Of a DNA stretch of 48,277 nt, positions 34,732-43,314 are shown piece by piece. This DNA comes from Lachnospiraceae bacterium (GTDB lineage: Bacteria > Bacillota > Clostridia > Lachnospirales > Lachnospiraceae): NCBI GenBank assembly GCA_017889125.1, contig JAGHER010000192.1, positions 1-48,277 on the forward strand, written 5' to 3'. The position numbers and the translations under genes were made by a program. The number at the start of each line of letters is the position of its first letter. The first letter of the stretch is position 1. A model generated the notes under the pieces. That model was not told where the DNA came from, did no database searches, and saw only the letters and a list, made by a program, of their open reading frames with translations.

Positions 34732-37195
34732 AGAAACAATTATTGAGAAGATGCAGCAGTATCTTGCCGGACACAATACTAATCCATTGTTTGAAGTTAC
34801 AGCGGATATGGATGGTTTACAGGCTTTTTATTGCCGAACGGCAAAACGTCTGGTAATCGCCCGTGAATTACAAAAGAAAAATTCTGATTATCAGGATGAT
34901 TTTCTGATGGCATTGCGAGATTTCCTTCTTGTATTTGAAACTTCGATGAAAATTGAGAATGTTGAGATCGAAGAAGGTAATCCATATGCAATTAAGAAGG
35001 ACAACGATACGGGGAGATACTTTGCAACATTTCAGTTCCCGGAAGGTGTTTCCACTGAGCTTGCGGAGCAGGCATTTATGCGCAATCTTGTGGTCGAAGA
35101 GTCTAGAAAAAAGGAGTATAACTTGACAACAGATTCTTTGATTTATGCGATTACGGGATTTAGGCAATTCAAAACAATGGAGCAAAAGCTGGCCGTATAT
35201 GGAGCGCTGAATACCCCAGAAGGATATACAACTTTGGTATCGTTGCCTACCGGCGGCGGGAAAAGCCTGATTACGCAGATGATGGCATATCAGTCAGATG
35301 GCCTTACCGTTGTAGTCGTACCAACAGTGTCTTTGGCGGATGATCAGCTGATTACAGCTAAGCAGATTATAAAGAGGAGTACCATCGAGCAGGAAATTTT
35401 CTCTTATCGGAGCGGCGTTCCAATTGAGCCTATTCTTACTGCAATACAGAACAGGACAGCCCGCCTGCTATTTATCTCACCGGAAGCTCTGATGAATAAT
35501 CAGGCATTTGATCAGATCATTAAAGCTGCAAACAAGCAGCATTACATGAAGAATATTGTAATAGATGAAGCCCACATTGTTGTTGATTGGGGCGCATCTT
35601 TTCGCGTGGATTACCAGTGCCTGGAAGCATGGAGAAAGAGATTGTTGTTGACGAATCCGAGTGTCAGAACCATACTATTATCAGCAACATTTGAAAAGAA
35701 ATGCGTAGATGTTTTAAAAAAGCTGTTTTCCGATGGGAAAAGGTGGATTGAAGTCAGATGTGACGCATTAAGACATGAGCCCAGATATATTCTTCTGAAG
35801 GAAAAAGGATACAAGAATAAGGACAAAAAAACGATTGAATTAGTTCGCAAATTGCCGCATCCTATGATCATTTATGTGGCCAGACCAGATGATGCTGAGA
35901 GAATAAAAAATTTGCTTGCTGACCATGGGATCAGGAATGTCTGTACTTATACTGGCCTGACAAACAATAATCTGCGGGAACAATTACTTAAAAGCTGGAA
36001 AGCCAATAAATTTGAAATTATAGTTGCCACATCCGCTTTTGGTGTAGGCGTTGACAAAGCGGATGTCCGGACGGTGCTGCATTTGTATATCCCGCAAAAT
36101 CCAAATTCTTACTATCAGGAATTAGGCCGTGGAGGAAGGGATCAGCTGCCATGTCTCAGTGTTATGTGTATCTATGCTGACGATTTTAAATTTGCATTCC
36201 AAAGAATCAATAAGCGTGTGATGACGACAGAGAAGATTATTGGCCGTTGGGACAGCATGTATAATAATAAGCGCTCAATTAGAGATGGAGTGATCATCCA
36301 TATTAATACTGCCATCAGACCGAATTATCATGATCAAGATGAATGGGACGATCGCCCGATATCTGATGCGGACATGAACTGGAACATTTATGTATTGCTT
36401 CTTTTCCGGCGTTATGACCTGATTGAAATAATCGATATTACCAATGATAATGGCATATACATTTTTTCAATCGAGATTAAGGAAGATCTCCTGAGGAAAA
36501 AGGGGGATGCGCAGACAGGTTTGTTTGAACGGATTCGTGCGGAGGAATGGAAATATTATAATGATGCTTATCTGACCATGGAAAAGTCCGTAAGAAACAG
36601 AGAGGATGAATGTTGGTCGGAAATGTTTTTTGCTACATATGATAAAGTGTACGAGTATTGCGCTGGATGTAATGCACATAAGGACAGAAATAATGGGGAT
36701 GCGAAGGTTTTTCCTTTGAAGAAAAATATTAAAGAACCGATATTAAGCGTGGAATCAGATCAAAGGTTGCTGTTTGAATCGCAGGATGAATTGGTTATAT
36801 TCGCAAAGCCAGAGGAGAGAATAAAGGTTGTCGAGTACCTGGAACGGCAAAGGATATCATGTCTGGTGGCCACAAAGCAACAGGTTCTGGATATGGGCTA
36901 TTTTGAAAGTGTATCTAGCGGGAAATCGACTTATATTGTCGGTCCGGCAGAAATGAAGGAATTGCTGAAGAGAGGGAACTATTATTATATTTCTGGAATG
37001 GTTGCAGTTCTTTATCCGGATCAAGAGGATGAGACATTTGCGGTGTATAAACTGGCTGTGCAGTATCTTTGCCATAAAGCGGGAATGCATGTTGTGCATA
37101 TACTTGCGGATAATACATATTTCCCTGCTGTTGGGAAAAATATAGCGGATCTGATTGAAGGACGAGTTATAACAGCAGATGTTTTGTACTCGTAG
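34724..37195 (+). CDS. RecQ-like DNA helicase, DpdF-like by context
   Basis: The 823-residue protein has a ~140-residue N-terminal domain and then a RecQ-type core: Walker A LPTGGGKS (K180), DEAH at 281-284, motif III LLSATF, and ATSAFGVGVDKADVRTVLH followed by YYQELGRGGRD, which is the RecQ motif V/VI. A C-terminal part with a YCAGCNAH stretch may bind metal, but the usual RecQ zinc pattern and HRDC domain are not seen. The ATG overlaps the stop of the preceding helicase (eight bases), so the two are coupled. RecQ-like DpdF follows DpdE in Dpd islands, as I recall, and this gene fits that place and size. Confidence 0.82.
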   Translation: MNKETIIEKMQQYLAGHNTNPLFEVTADMDGLQAFYCRTAKRLVIARELQKKNSDYQDDFLMALRDFLLVFETSMKIENVEIEEGNPYAIKKDNDTGRYFATFQFPEGVSTELAEQAFMRNLVVEESRKKEYNLTTDSLIYAITGFRQFKTMEQKLAVYGALNTPEGYTTLVSLPTGGGKSLITQMMAYQSDGLTVVVVPTVSLADDQLITAKQIIKRSTIEQEIFSYRSGVPIEPILTAIQNRTARLLFISPEALMNNQAFDQIIKAANKQHYMKNIVIDEAHIVVDWGASFRVDYQCLEAWRKRLLLTNPSVRTILLSATFEKKCVDVLKKLFSDGKRWIEVRCDALRHEPRYILLKEKGYKNKDKKTIELVRKLPHPMIIYVARPDDAERIKNLLADHGIRNVCTYTGLTNNNLREQLLKSWKANKFEIIVATSAFGVGVDKADVRTVLHLYIPQNPNSYYQELGRGGRDQLPCLSVMCIYADDFKFAFQRINKRVMTTEKIIGRWDSMYNNKRSIRDGVIIHINTAIRPNYHDQDEWDDRPISDADMNWNIYVLLLFRRYDLIEIIDITNDNGIYIFSIEIKEDLLRKKGDAQTGLFERIRAEEWKYYNDAYLTMEKSVRNREDECWSEMFFATYDKVYEYCAGCNAHKDRNNGDAKVFPLKKNIKEPILSVESDQRLLFESQDELVIFAKPEERIKVVEYLERQRISCLVATKQQVLDMGYFESVSSGKSTYIVGPAEMKELLKRGNYYYISGMVAVLYPDQEDETFAVYKLAVQYLCHKAGMHVVHILADNTYFPAVGKNIADLIEGRVITADVLYS

Positions 37196-37208
37196 AAGAG
37201 GTGATGAG

Positions 37209-37988
37209 ATGTTTCGAGATAAGATGGTAACGCCGGCTATTCCGGAGCGTATTTATGCATTGTGTAAAATCGTTGAGAAGGAGGCAGTATCCACCGAGAA
37301 AGTGAAAGAGAGGATGGAGCCTTCGTATCTGAATCAGAAAACTAGCTATTACAGCGATTACCGAAATGCTGCAGAAGAACTGCAGTTGATTACAATTACA
37401 GATAATGTTCTGTCACTGGGAGTGGATCCTTCTGTTTTAAAGAGTATGGATACCATGCGTTTTTATATCAATGGACAGTTGAATCGGTTTAGAGAAGGGC
37501 AGTTTTACAAAGTCACAAAAGCTTATTATGACATGGGTGAGAGTATTCTGCATGGAGAACAGAATGTGGCAAATATGGCCTTAGTTATGACAGAGAGAGC
37601 CGGAATCCCAGTGGATAGTATGGCGATGCGTGCCTGGAGGTTTTGGGCGGCATATCTTGGTTTCGGATATCTGCAGGATATGTTCGTTATTCCCAATGCA
37701 GATACCTTTTTGCAGGATATTATTAAGAAAGCCGATTTTGAAATAAACAAAAGGTATTCCATTGCAAGTTTCCTGGAGAAAATTCGTCCCTATGCAGACA
37801 TTGTTATTGATCCGTCAAGTGGAAGCAAAATCTTTAATTTTGGTGTGTCAAACGGTTTGAGAACGCTACAAGACGCCGGATTTATTAAGATGGAACATAT
37901 CATGGATGAAAAGGATACCTGGAATTTATATCATATTAATGAATTGAGTGTAAATGAAATCGTTACAAATATAATTGTACTGAAGTAG
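37209..37988 (+). CDS. Winged-helix-like accessory protein, DpdG-like by position
   Basis: The 259-residue protein has no catalytic motif. The first ~85 residues (IPERIYALCKIVEKEAVSTEKVKERMEP, then YRNAAEELQLI and a short beta pair) look like a winged helix. The last ~60 (FNFGVSNGLRTLQDAGFIKMEHIMDE plus two strands) look like another. The middle is helical with WRFWAAYLGFGYLQD. It may bind DNA or join the helicases and the ATPase. I start it at the ATG at 37209 with AGAGGTG five bases upstream, though the frame is open from 37179. The assignment to DpdG rests on neighbours and size only. Confidence 0.65.
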   Translation: MFRDKMVTPAIPERIYALCKIVEKEAVSTEKVKERMEPSYLNQKTSYYSDYRNAAEELQLITITDNVLSLGVDPSVLKSMDTMRFYINGQLNRFREGQFYKVTKAYYDMGESILHGEQNVANMALVMTERAGIPVDSMAMRAWRFWAAYLGFGYLQDMFVIPNADTFLQDIIKKADFEINKRYSIASFLEKIRPYADIVIDPSSGSKIFNFGVSNGLRTLQDAGFIKMEHIMDEKDTWNLYHINELSVNEIVTNIIVLK

Positions 37989-37997
37989 GGGGCAATT

Positions 37998-40900
37998 ATG
38001 AATTTATCAATAGCGAAAGAAAGACTTGCTGCCGTTGTTAAACCTGATTCGATTACGGCTTCTCAGGGAGATTTCCTGGCTACGCATGTAGAGATAAAGA
38101 AGCTGGTGCTTCTCAATGAGTTTAAATATAAACCTGAATCTCAAAAATATGTTTCTGAAGAGGACATTTATAAAAGATTTATCATCAATCCTACAAATAA
38201 ACATCAATTTATTGTTGTGTATGGCCAAAGTGGAACTGGTAAATCACATTTGATTCGCTGGTTTGAAGCTCGATATAAGGTTGACAGGCCGGATGATGAA
38301 GTGGTTTTATTTATTCGTCGAAATGATAATACCTTGAAAGGGACAATCCGTCAGCTGCTGGAAAAGCCGGAAGTACAGAATATAGGGAACAAGGAAATCA
38401 TCGAGCGTTTAGCAAATGCCTCCGCAGCTGTTCCAGAAGACAAGCTTAAGGATATGATCTATCATAACTTCATTATTGAAATCAATAATGATAATGACGA
38501 ACATGAAATTCAGTTAAATAATATTAAGAGAAAACGTCTTGTAGCCTTCATGAATAATGAGACGATCCACGATTATATGATGGAGTCTGGCGGGCCGATT
38601 GAGAGAATCTACTCTAAAGTGGCTGAAAATTCTTTTGCAGATTTGGATACGATTGCACAGTTCAAGCCGGAAGATTTTATCGTTTCGGTTGATCTGTATG
38701 AGGATATGCAGCGGGCAGGTGCCGATCCTAAAGCAGATAAAATGGCCAGAGCGCTCATGGCAAACGATGCCATGGAAGATGCAAAGAGATTCAGCGATTA
38801 CCTGAATCAGTTTGTTGAGACCGTCATTCAGAGATGTGCTGGAATTGAACCGGGTGATTTCGAACGAGTTTTCATGGATATCAGGAAGGAACTGTATCGT
38901 CTGGGTAAAAACCTGACTTTGTTTATTGAGGATGTAACTTCATTTACTGGGGTTGACAAAGCACTTTTTAACGCTCTGATGGAAGACCATAAGGATCGTG
39001 ATATGTGCAGACTTTCTTCAGTCGTTGGTGGAACAAATGCGTATATAAACGATATTTTTAGAGAGAATCACCGGGATAGAGTGACTCAGTATGTGTATAT
39101 TCCGGATGATGTATTCGATGAAAATGGAATATATGAATTTGTCGGCCGATATGTAAATGCAATGTCATTGCCGACGGACGTGATTTCTTCTTGGGTGGAT
39201 GAAAAAGCGCTTCCGGGTGAGTATCCGGTGCATGAAGTTGTTGAAGGAAAAAAATGGGAATATATTGAGATACCATATGGTAAAAAATTATGCCTCTATC
39301 CTTTCAGTAAGAATAGTATACGGTATTTGTACAAAAATAAATTAACTAGAGAGCATCAGACACCGCGGTATATGATCAGAGACATTATAGAACCTGTAGT
39401 GAGTGACATGCTTTATAATGCGTCAAGTTTCCCAGACGAAAAGTATGCACTTATGAATATAAACACTACACTTAACTCTATAGTCCACAATCAAGTTAAG
39501 GATGAGGAGCAGGCAGACCGCCTATTCCGCTTTATGAGTATATGGGGAAATAATGAGGCTAAACAGTTCACAATTGAAGATGTAACGTACATTGCAGGAA
39601 TACCCTCTTATGTGTATGAAGAATTAGGACTTCCGATTATTAACTTGCAGAGTACGACTCCTGTGCCAGTGCCTGAGCCAGATTTGAATTTTCCTCCAGT
39701 TGAGCCTAATCCAACCTCGTCCCTTGGTTCGAAACCAGTGATTTCGCCGGATAAACAGAAAAAGCTTGATGATGCAAATATAAAGCTAGCTCAGTGGGCA
39801 AATGGAATGCCAATTAATCTTTCCACAACCGGTGGTGCGGAAGGTACCATACGTACGGCGAGAGAGGACATGGGAGACTTTCTGATGTCGGCTATTAACT
39901 GGCAGGCGGAAGGTGTATCTTTGGATAATGTTTCGAAGGTAAAGGCGGCAATCAGCGGTAAAGCATCAAAGTATAAACTTGTTGCTTTGGAAAATCAGAC
40001 AAAAGGAGATGGATATTATATTCTTCCTGCGGTCTGGGATTCTCTGAATATTATCAATGCGTTTATACGATGGAGAGAATTTGGTAACCAAAGTTGGGAG
40101 TATCCAGGTTCGGATTTTGATGTCTATCAGATTACATCCTGGACTGCGAGAATAAAAAAAGAGGTTGTTAAGGCGATATCCCTTTACGATGATAAAACTG
40201 AGACGAAATATATTGAGGCTGCAGTGGCAGCTGAAATGTATCGATTGATTCTTAATGGAGAATACAGAGAAAAAACGATTGGTAATTTAACTGCTGAGTA
40301 TCTATTTTGCGAGCATCAGGCAAAGAATAAAAATACCTGGCATTCAAAAGAATGGAAAGATTTGCTTTCTGTGATGCAGCAGAAAGGCGCTGATACGATT
40401 AACAGAGAAACGGTGCAGCAGTATTTCAATATTATGCAGGGAAACGCTGCCGGGTCTGTTGTGGTTTTAGATGCAGTTAATCTTGCTAAAACAATCCGAA
40501 AAGTAAAAACGAGCAAACTGCAGATTCCGGAAGAGGAGTTTCAGACGGATGATAAAGTAAAGCTTCGAAAAGACACATATTCATTTCTTATGGATATCAC
40601 AAGTCGGATTGATCGTGTCGCACGTGCAGAAATTGAAACGGCAAAAAAGGCAATTCAGCCAATCTATGATTGCTTTGATGATGACGAGGTCGAAGAAGAG
40701 GATATCAGCGCGCTTCTTACGAAAGTAAACCAATTTTATAAGGAAATTGATGATACACAGATTAACATTAAGACTGCTTCAATAGACACGGTAAAGAGAG
40801 GAATTAAACTGATCGCAAAGGCAATCAGTGATATTACCAGGGCTTTGGATGAAGAGGATCCACTCACTGTGCTTATGGCATTTTCGGGAGATCCTATAGG

Positions 40901-41087
40901 ATCGATCCAGCCTCTGCTGACCTTAATCAACCAGGTATCCTCTGATATTACGGAAGCAGAAAAGCAGATTGCTAACAGAAAGAATAAGCTTGATTTGTCT
41001 GGCTTTGATGAAGAAGATGGAAATCATTATAGGGAAGAACTTACGATGATCGAGAGTGATTTAACATTGTTAGGAGCGTTACGGTGA
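37998..41087 (+). CDS. Large P-loop ATPase, DpdH-like
   Basis: The 1029-residue protein has an AAA+/STAND-like ATPase in its first third: Walker A GQSGTGKSH (K82) followed by LIRWFEARY, and Walker B LTLFIED (E311-D312). An arginine-rich stretch comes after it. The GxSGTGKSHLIRW form resembles DpdH and, more loosely, BrxC/PglY-type ATPases of defence systems. A proline-rich linker lies at about 553-580 (PVPEPDLNFPPVEPNP). The C-terminal half is helical and coiled-coil-rich, with many Lys and Asp residues. AGGGGG lies five bases before the ATG. The next gene starts within its stop codon. Confidence 0.75.
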   Translation: MNLSIAKERLAAVVKPDSITASQGDFLATHVEIKKLVLLNEFKYKPESQKYVSEEDIYKRFIINPTNKHQFIVVYGQSGTGKSHLIRWFEARYKVDRPDDEVVLFIRRNDNTLKGTIRQLLEKPEVQNIGNKEIIERLANASAAVPEDKLKDMIYHNFIIEINNDNDEHEIQLNNIKRKRLVAFMNNETIHDYMMESGGPIERIYSKVAENSFADLDTIAQFKPEDFIVSVDLYEDMQRAGADPKADKMARALMANDAMEDAKRFSDYLNQFVETVIQRCAGIEPGDFERVFMDIRKELYRLGKNLTLFIEDVTSFTGVDKALFNALMEDHKDRDMCRLSSVVGGTNAYINDIFRENHRDRVTQYVYIPDDVFDENGIYEFVGRYVNAMSLPTDVISSWVDEKALPGEYPVHEVVEGKKWEYIEIPYGKKLCLYPFSKNSIRYLYKNKLTREHQTPRYMIRDIIEPVVSDMLYNASSFPDEKYALMNINTTLNSIVHNQVKDEEQADRLFRFMSIWGNNEAKQFTIEDVTYIAGIPSYVYEELGLPIINLQSTTPVPVPEPDLNFPPVEPNPTSSLGSKPVISPDKQKKLDDANIKLAQWANGMPINLSTTGGAEGTIRTAREDMGDFLMSAINWQAEGVSLDNVSKVKAAISGKASKYKLVALENQTKGDGYYILPAVWDSLNIINAFIRWREFGNQSWEYPGSDFDVYQITSWTARIKKEVVKAISLYDDKTETKYIEAAVAAEMYRLILNGEYREKTIGNLTAEYLFCEHQAKNKNTWHSKEWKDLLSVMQQKGADTINRETVQQYFNIMQGNAAGSVVVLDAVNLAKTIRKVKTSKLQIPEEEFQTDDKVKLRKDTYSFLMDITSRIDRVARAEIETAKKAIQPIYDCFDDDEVEEEDISALLTKVNQFYKEIDDTQINIKTASIDTVKRGIKLIAKAISDITRALDEEDPLTVLMAFSGDPIGSIQPLLTLINQVSSDITEAEKQIANRKNKLDLSGFDEEDGNHYREELTMIESDLTLLGALR

Positions 41088-41761
41088 TGGGTATGTTAAT
41101 AGATGTTCTAAGCAAGAAGATTAAGGATATGAAGGATCTTCGTCAGCATGAAGATAGAAGAGACAACAAAGTCGCCCAGGATGCTTTGGATCGTCGCTTC
41201 AAAGAGCTGACAATACAAATTCATTCCTTGATGGCTGCGCTGCAGTATACGAAAGAAAACATGCAGTTCCAATTAAGTGATTTGGTATTATCTGATTTGG
41301 AAAACCTGTTGATCGAACACAAGGATGTGGTTCAGTCAGGTTTTGCAGAGAAGGATGCTATTAATCAGGCTGAGAATGATTTTAAGGATATTCAGCAAAG
41401 GATTAAAAAGGAGTGGTCGAAGCAATACTCGGCATTAACAAGCGCCACCATCAGCACATTGCAGGTGATATCTGGAATTGATTCTGAACATGTGTCCGAG
41501 TGCATGGAAGGAATTGCAAAGGGATCTGCCTGGACAACGAGTATCGGCGATTTCAAGACGATGGTTAACAGTCTTTCAGAAGCCAAAACGCTGATTAGCG
41601 GACTTGGCCTGGATTCGCAGATCATCGCGTTTCTGCAAAAGATGAATACTGGTAAGGCGACGGTAATGGATCTGGATGATAACGTGTTGCGATGGTTAAA
41701 GGAGGAATCTTTGGATAAGCGGGTAAAACTTTCGTTTGCGGGTGGCAGCAGAAAATATTGA
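41084..41761 (+). CDS. Helical coiled-coil protein, last of the helicase/ATPase module
   Basis: The 225-residue product is almost entirely helical. Residues 10-130 are rich in Lys, Glu, Asp and Gln and would form a coiled coil; the C-terminal part (VISGIDSEHVSECMEGI and LISGLGLDSQIIAFLQKM) is a small helical domain. No family is recognised. The start is either the GTG at 41084 (AGGAG seven bases upstream) or the ATG at 41087; both overlap the preceding ATPase gene, suggesting that the two proteins are made together and may bind each other. Its position after a DpdH-like gene would be that of DpdI, but I cannot support this by sequence. Confidence 0.62.
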   Translation: MMGMLIDVLSKKIKDMKDLRQHEDRRDNKVAQDALDRRFKELTIQIHSLMAALQYTKENMQFQLSDLVLSDLENLLIEHKDVVQSGFAEKDAINQAENDFKDIQQRIKKEWSKQYSALTSATISTLQVISGIDSEHVSECMEGIAKGSAWTTSIGDFKTMVNSLSEAKTLISGLGLDSQIIAFLQKMNTGKATVMDLDDNVLRWLKEESLDKRVKLSFAGGSRKY

Positions 41762-41808
41762 CCATTAAATGCGTTGCAAAAAAATAGGCAAACAGGCAGG
41801 AGACAAAA

Positions 41809-43314
41809 ATGGCGATTAACAAAGAGACAATAACTGGTTTGATGGAAACAATCCAAAATCTATATTTGTCGGATGATATACCGTGGATGATTGGATATTC
41901 GGGTGGGAAAGATAGTACGGCAGCATTGCAGCTCGTCTGGATGTCTATTGAAGGGCTTCCGATTGAGCAGCGAAAAAAGACGATTTATGTAATGAATACA
42001 GATACCTTGGTAGAGTCACCGGTTGTGTCAAAATGGGTTGAGCGGTCACTGGAAGCGATGCGTACTGCGGCAAGTGAAAAACATTTGCCTATTATACCGG
42101 AAAGATTGATTCCTGATTATAATAACACGTTTTGGGTTAACTTGATTGGACGTGGATATCCGTTTCCACGAATGAAATATAGATGGTGTACAGACCGGTT
42201 AAAGATCCAGCCAGTTAATAATTTTATAAGAAATAAGATTGCGGAACATGGTGAGGTGATCCTCGTTCTTGGTACACGAAAGGCAGAAAGTTCCAGACGT
42301 AACCAGACGATGACAAATCTTGAGAAGAAGAGAGTAAGAGAACTTCTCAGCCCTAACCCTACATTGGCAAACGAGCTTGTTTTCTCTCCACTTGAAGCAT
42401 GGACAGATGATGATGTCTGGGTTTTTCTTATGCAGTATAAGAACCCATGGGGATACTCGAATATGGAACTTTTGACTATGTACAAAGGCGCCACAGCCGA
42501 TAATGAATGCCCCCTTATGGTTGATAAAGACCTGCCATCCTGTGGTAAAAGTCGGTTTGGATGTTGGGTATGTACGATGGTTGAAAAAGACAAATCGATG
42601 GAGGCAATGATTGCCAATGATGAGGAGAAGGAGTGGATGATTCCGCTTCTTGAATTTCGGAATAAGTTCGGCAATGAGGAGGGCGACCGTGAGCGCAGAA
42701 GCTTCCGCCGTATGCACGGAAATCTCCAGGGCAATTACAGACAATTATTCCATGGACCTTATAAAAAGGAAGTCAGAGAAGAATGGCTGAGAGATCTTCT
42801 TCAAATCCAAAAGAATATCAATGAAGAAGGCCCGGAAGAGTTTTCTGATCTGGAACTGATTAGAATTCCGGAGCTCCAGGCAATTAGAAGAATATGGGTA
42901 TTGGAAAAGCACGAATTTGATGATGCGGTTCCAAGGATTTACTACGAAGTTACTGGAAATGAATTTGAAGATCCAAGCTGGATCTGCGCTGAAGATTTTG
43001 GCAAAGAAGAATGGGATATTCTTCAATCAGTCTGCCAGAAGCTGTATGGTGATCAGGAGTTGGCATTTGAAATGATGTACAGCCTGATTGATATAGAACG
43101 TAATGCTGTTGGAATGAATCAGCGGAAGGGGATTCTTGATAATCTGGAAAAGGTAATTTCGAGAACATTTTATCAGAATGAGGATGATGCCACGCAGTAT
43201 TATATGGATAAAATGAATCGCAAGAAAGATTATGGCGGAAAATATAACGAGAAATTTTTGAGTTATGGAAATCGTCCGCTGGAAGAAGAAACGGATGAGG
43301 AGTCAGAGGAATGA
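41809..43314 (+). CDS. dndC: DNA phosphorothioation sulfurtransferase DndC
   Basis: DndC belongs to the PP-loop ATP pyrophosphatase/PAPS-reductase family and works with DndA, DndD and DndE to replace a non-bridging phosphate oxygen of DNA by sulfur. The PP-loop SGGKDST is at residues 31-37. Four cysteines (234, 245, 252, 255 in NECPL...SCGKSRFGCWVC) fit the Fe-S cluster site of DndC. RWCTDRLKIQP and GTRKAESSRR are further family motifs. The 501-residue length is normal. AGGAG lies six bases before the ATG. It is separated by 47 bases from the module before it and overlaps dndD (ATGA). Confidence 0.93.
   Translation: MAINKETITGLMETIQNLYLSDDIPWMIGYSGGKDSTAALQLVWMSIEGLPIEQRKKTIYVMNTDTLVESPVVSKWVERSLEAMRTAASEKHLPIIPERLIPDYNNTFWVNLIGRGYPFPRMKYRWCTDRLKIQPVNNFIRNKIAEHGEVILVLGTRKAESSRRNQTMTNLEKKRVRELLSPNPTLANELVFSPLEAWTDDDVWVFLMQYKNPWGYSNMELLTMYKGATADNECPLMVDKDLPSCGKSRFGCWVCTMVEKDKSMEAMIANDEEKEWMIPLLEFRNKFGNEEGDRERRSFRRMHGNLQGNYRQLFHGPYKKEVREEWLRDLLQIQKNINEEGPEEFSDLELIRIPELQAIRRIWVLEKHEFDDAVPRIYYEVTGNEFEDPSWICAEDFGKEEWDILQSVCQKLYGDQELAFEMMYSLIDIERNAVGMNQRKGILDNLEKVISRTFYQNEDDATQYYMDKMNRKKDYGGKYNEKFLSYGNRPLEEETDEESEE

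Noticed and set aside
41084-41761. Reading the gene before dndC as dndB
   Set aside because: The product is a short coiled-coil protein with no DGQHR-type or ParB-like motif expected of DndB.
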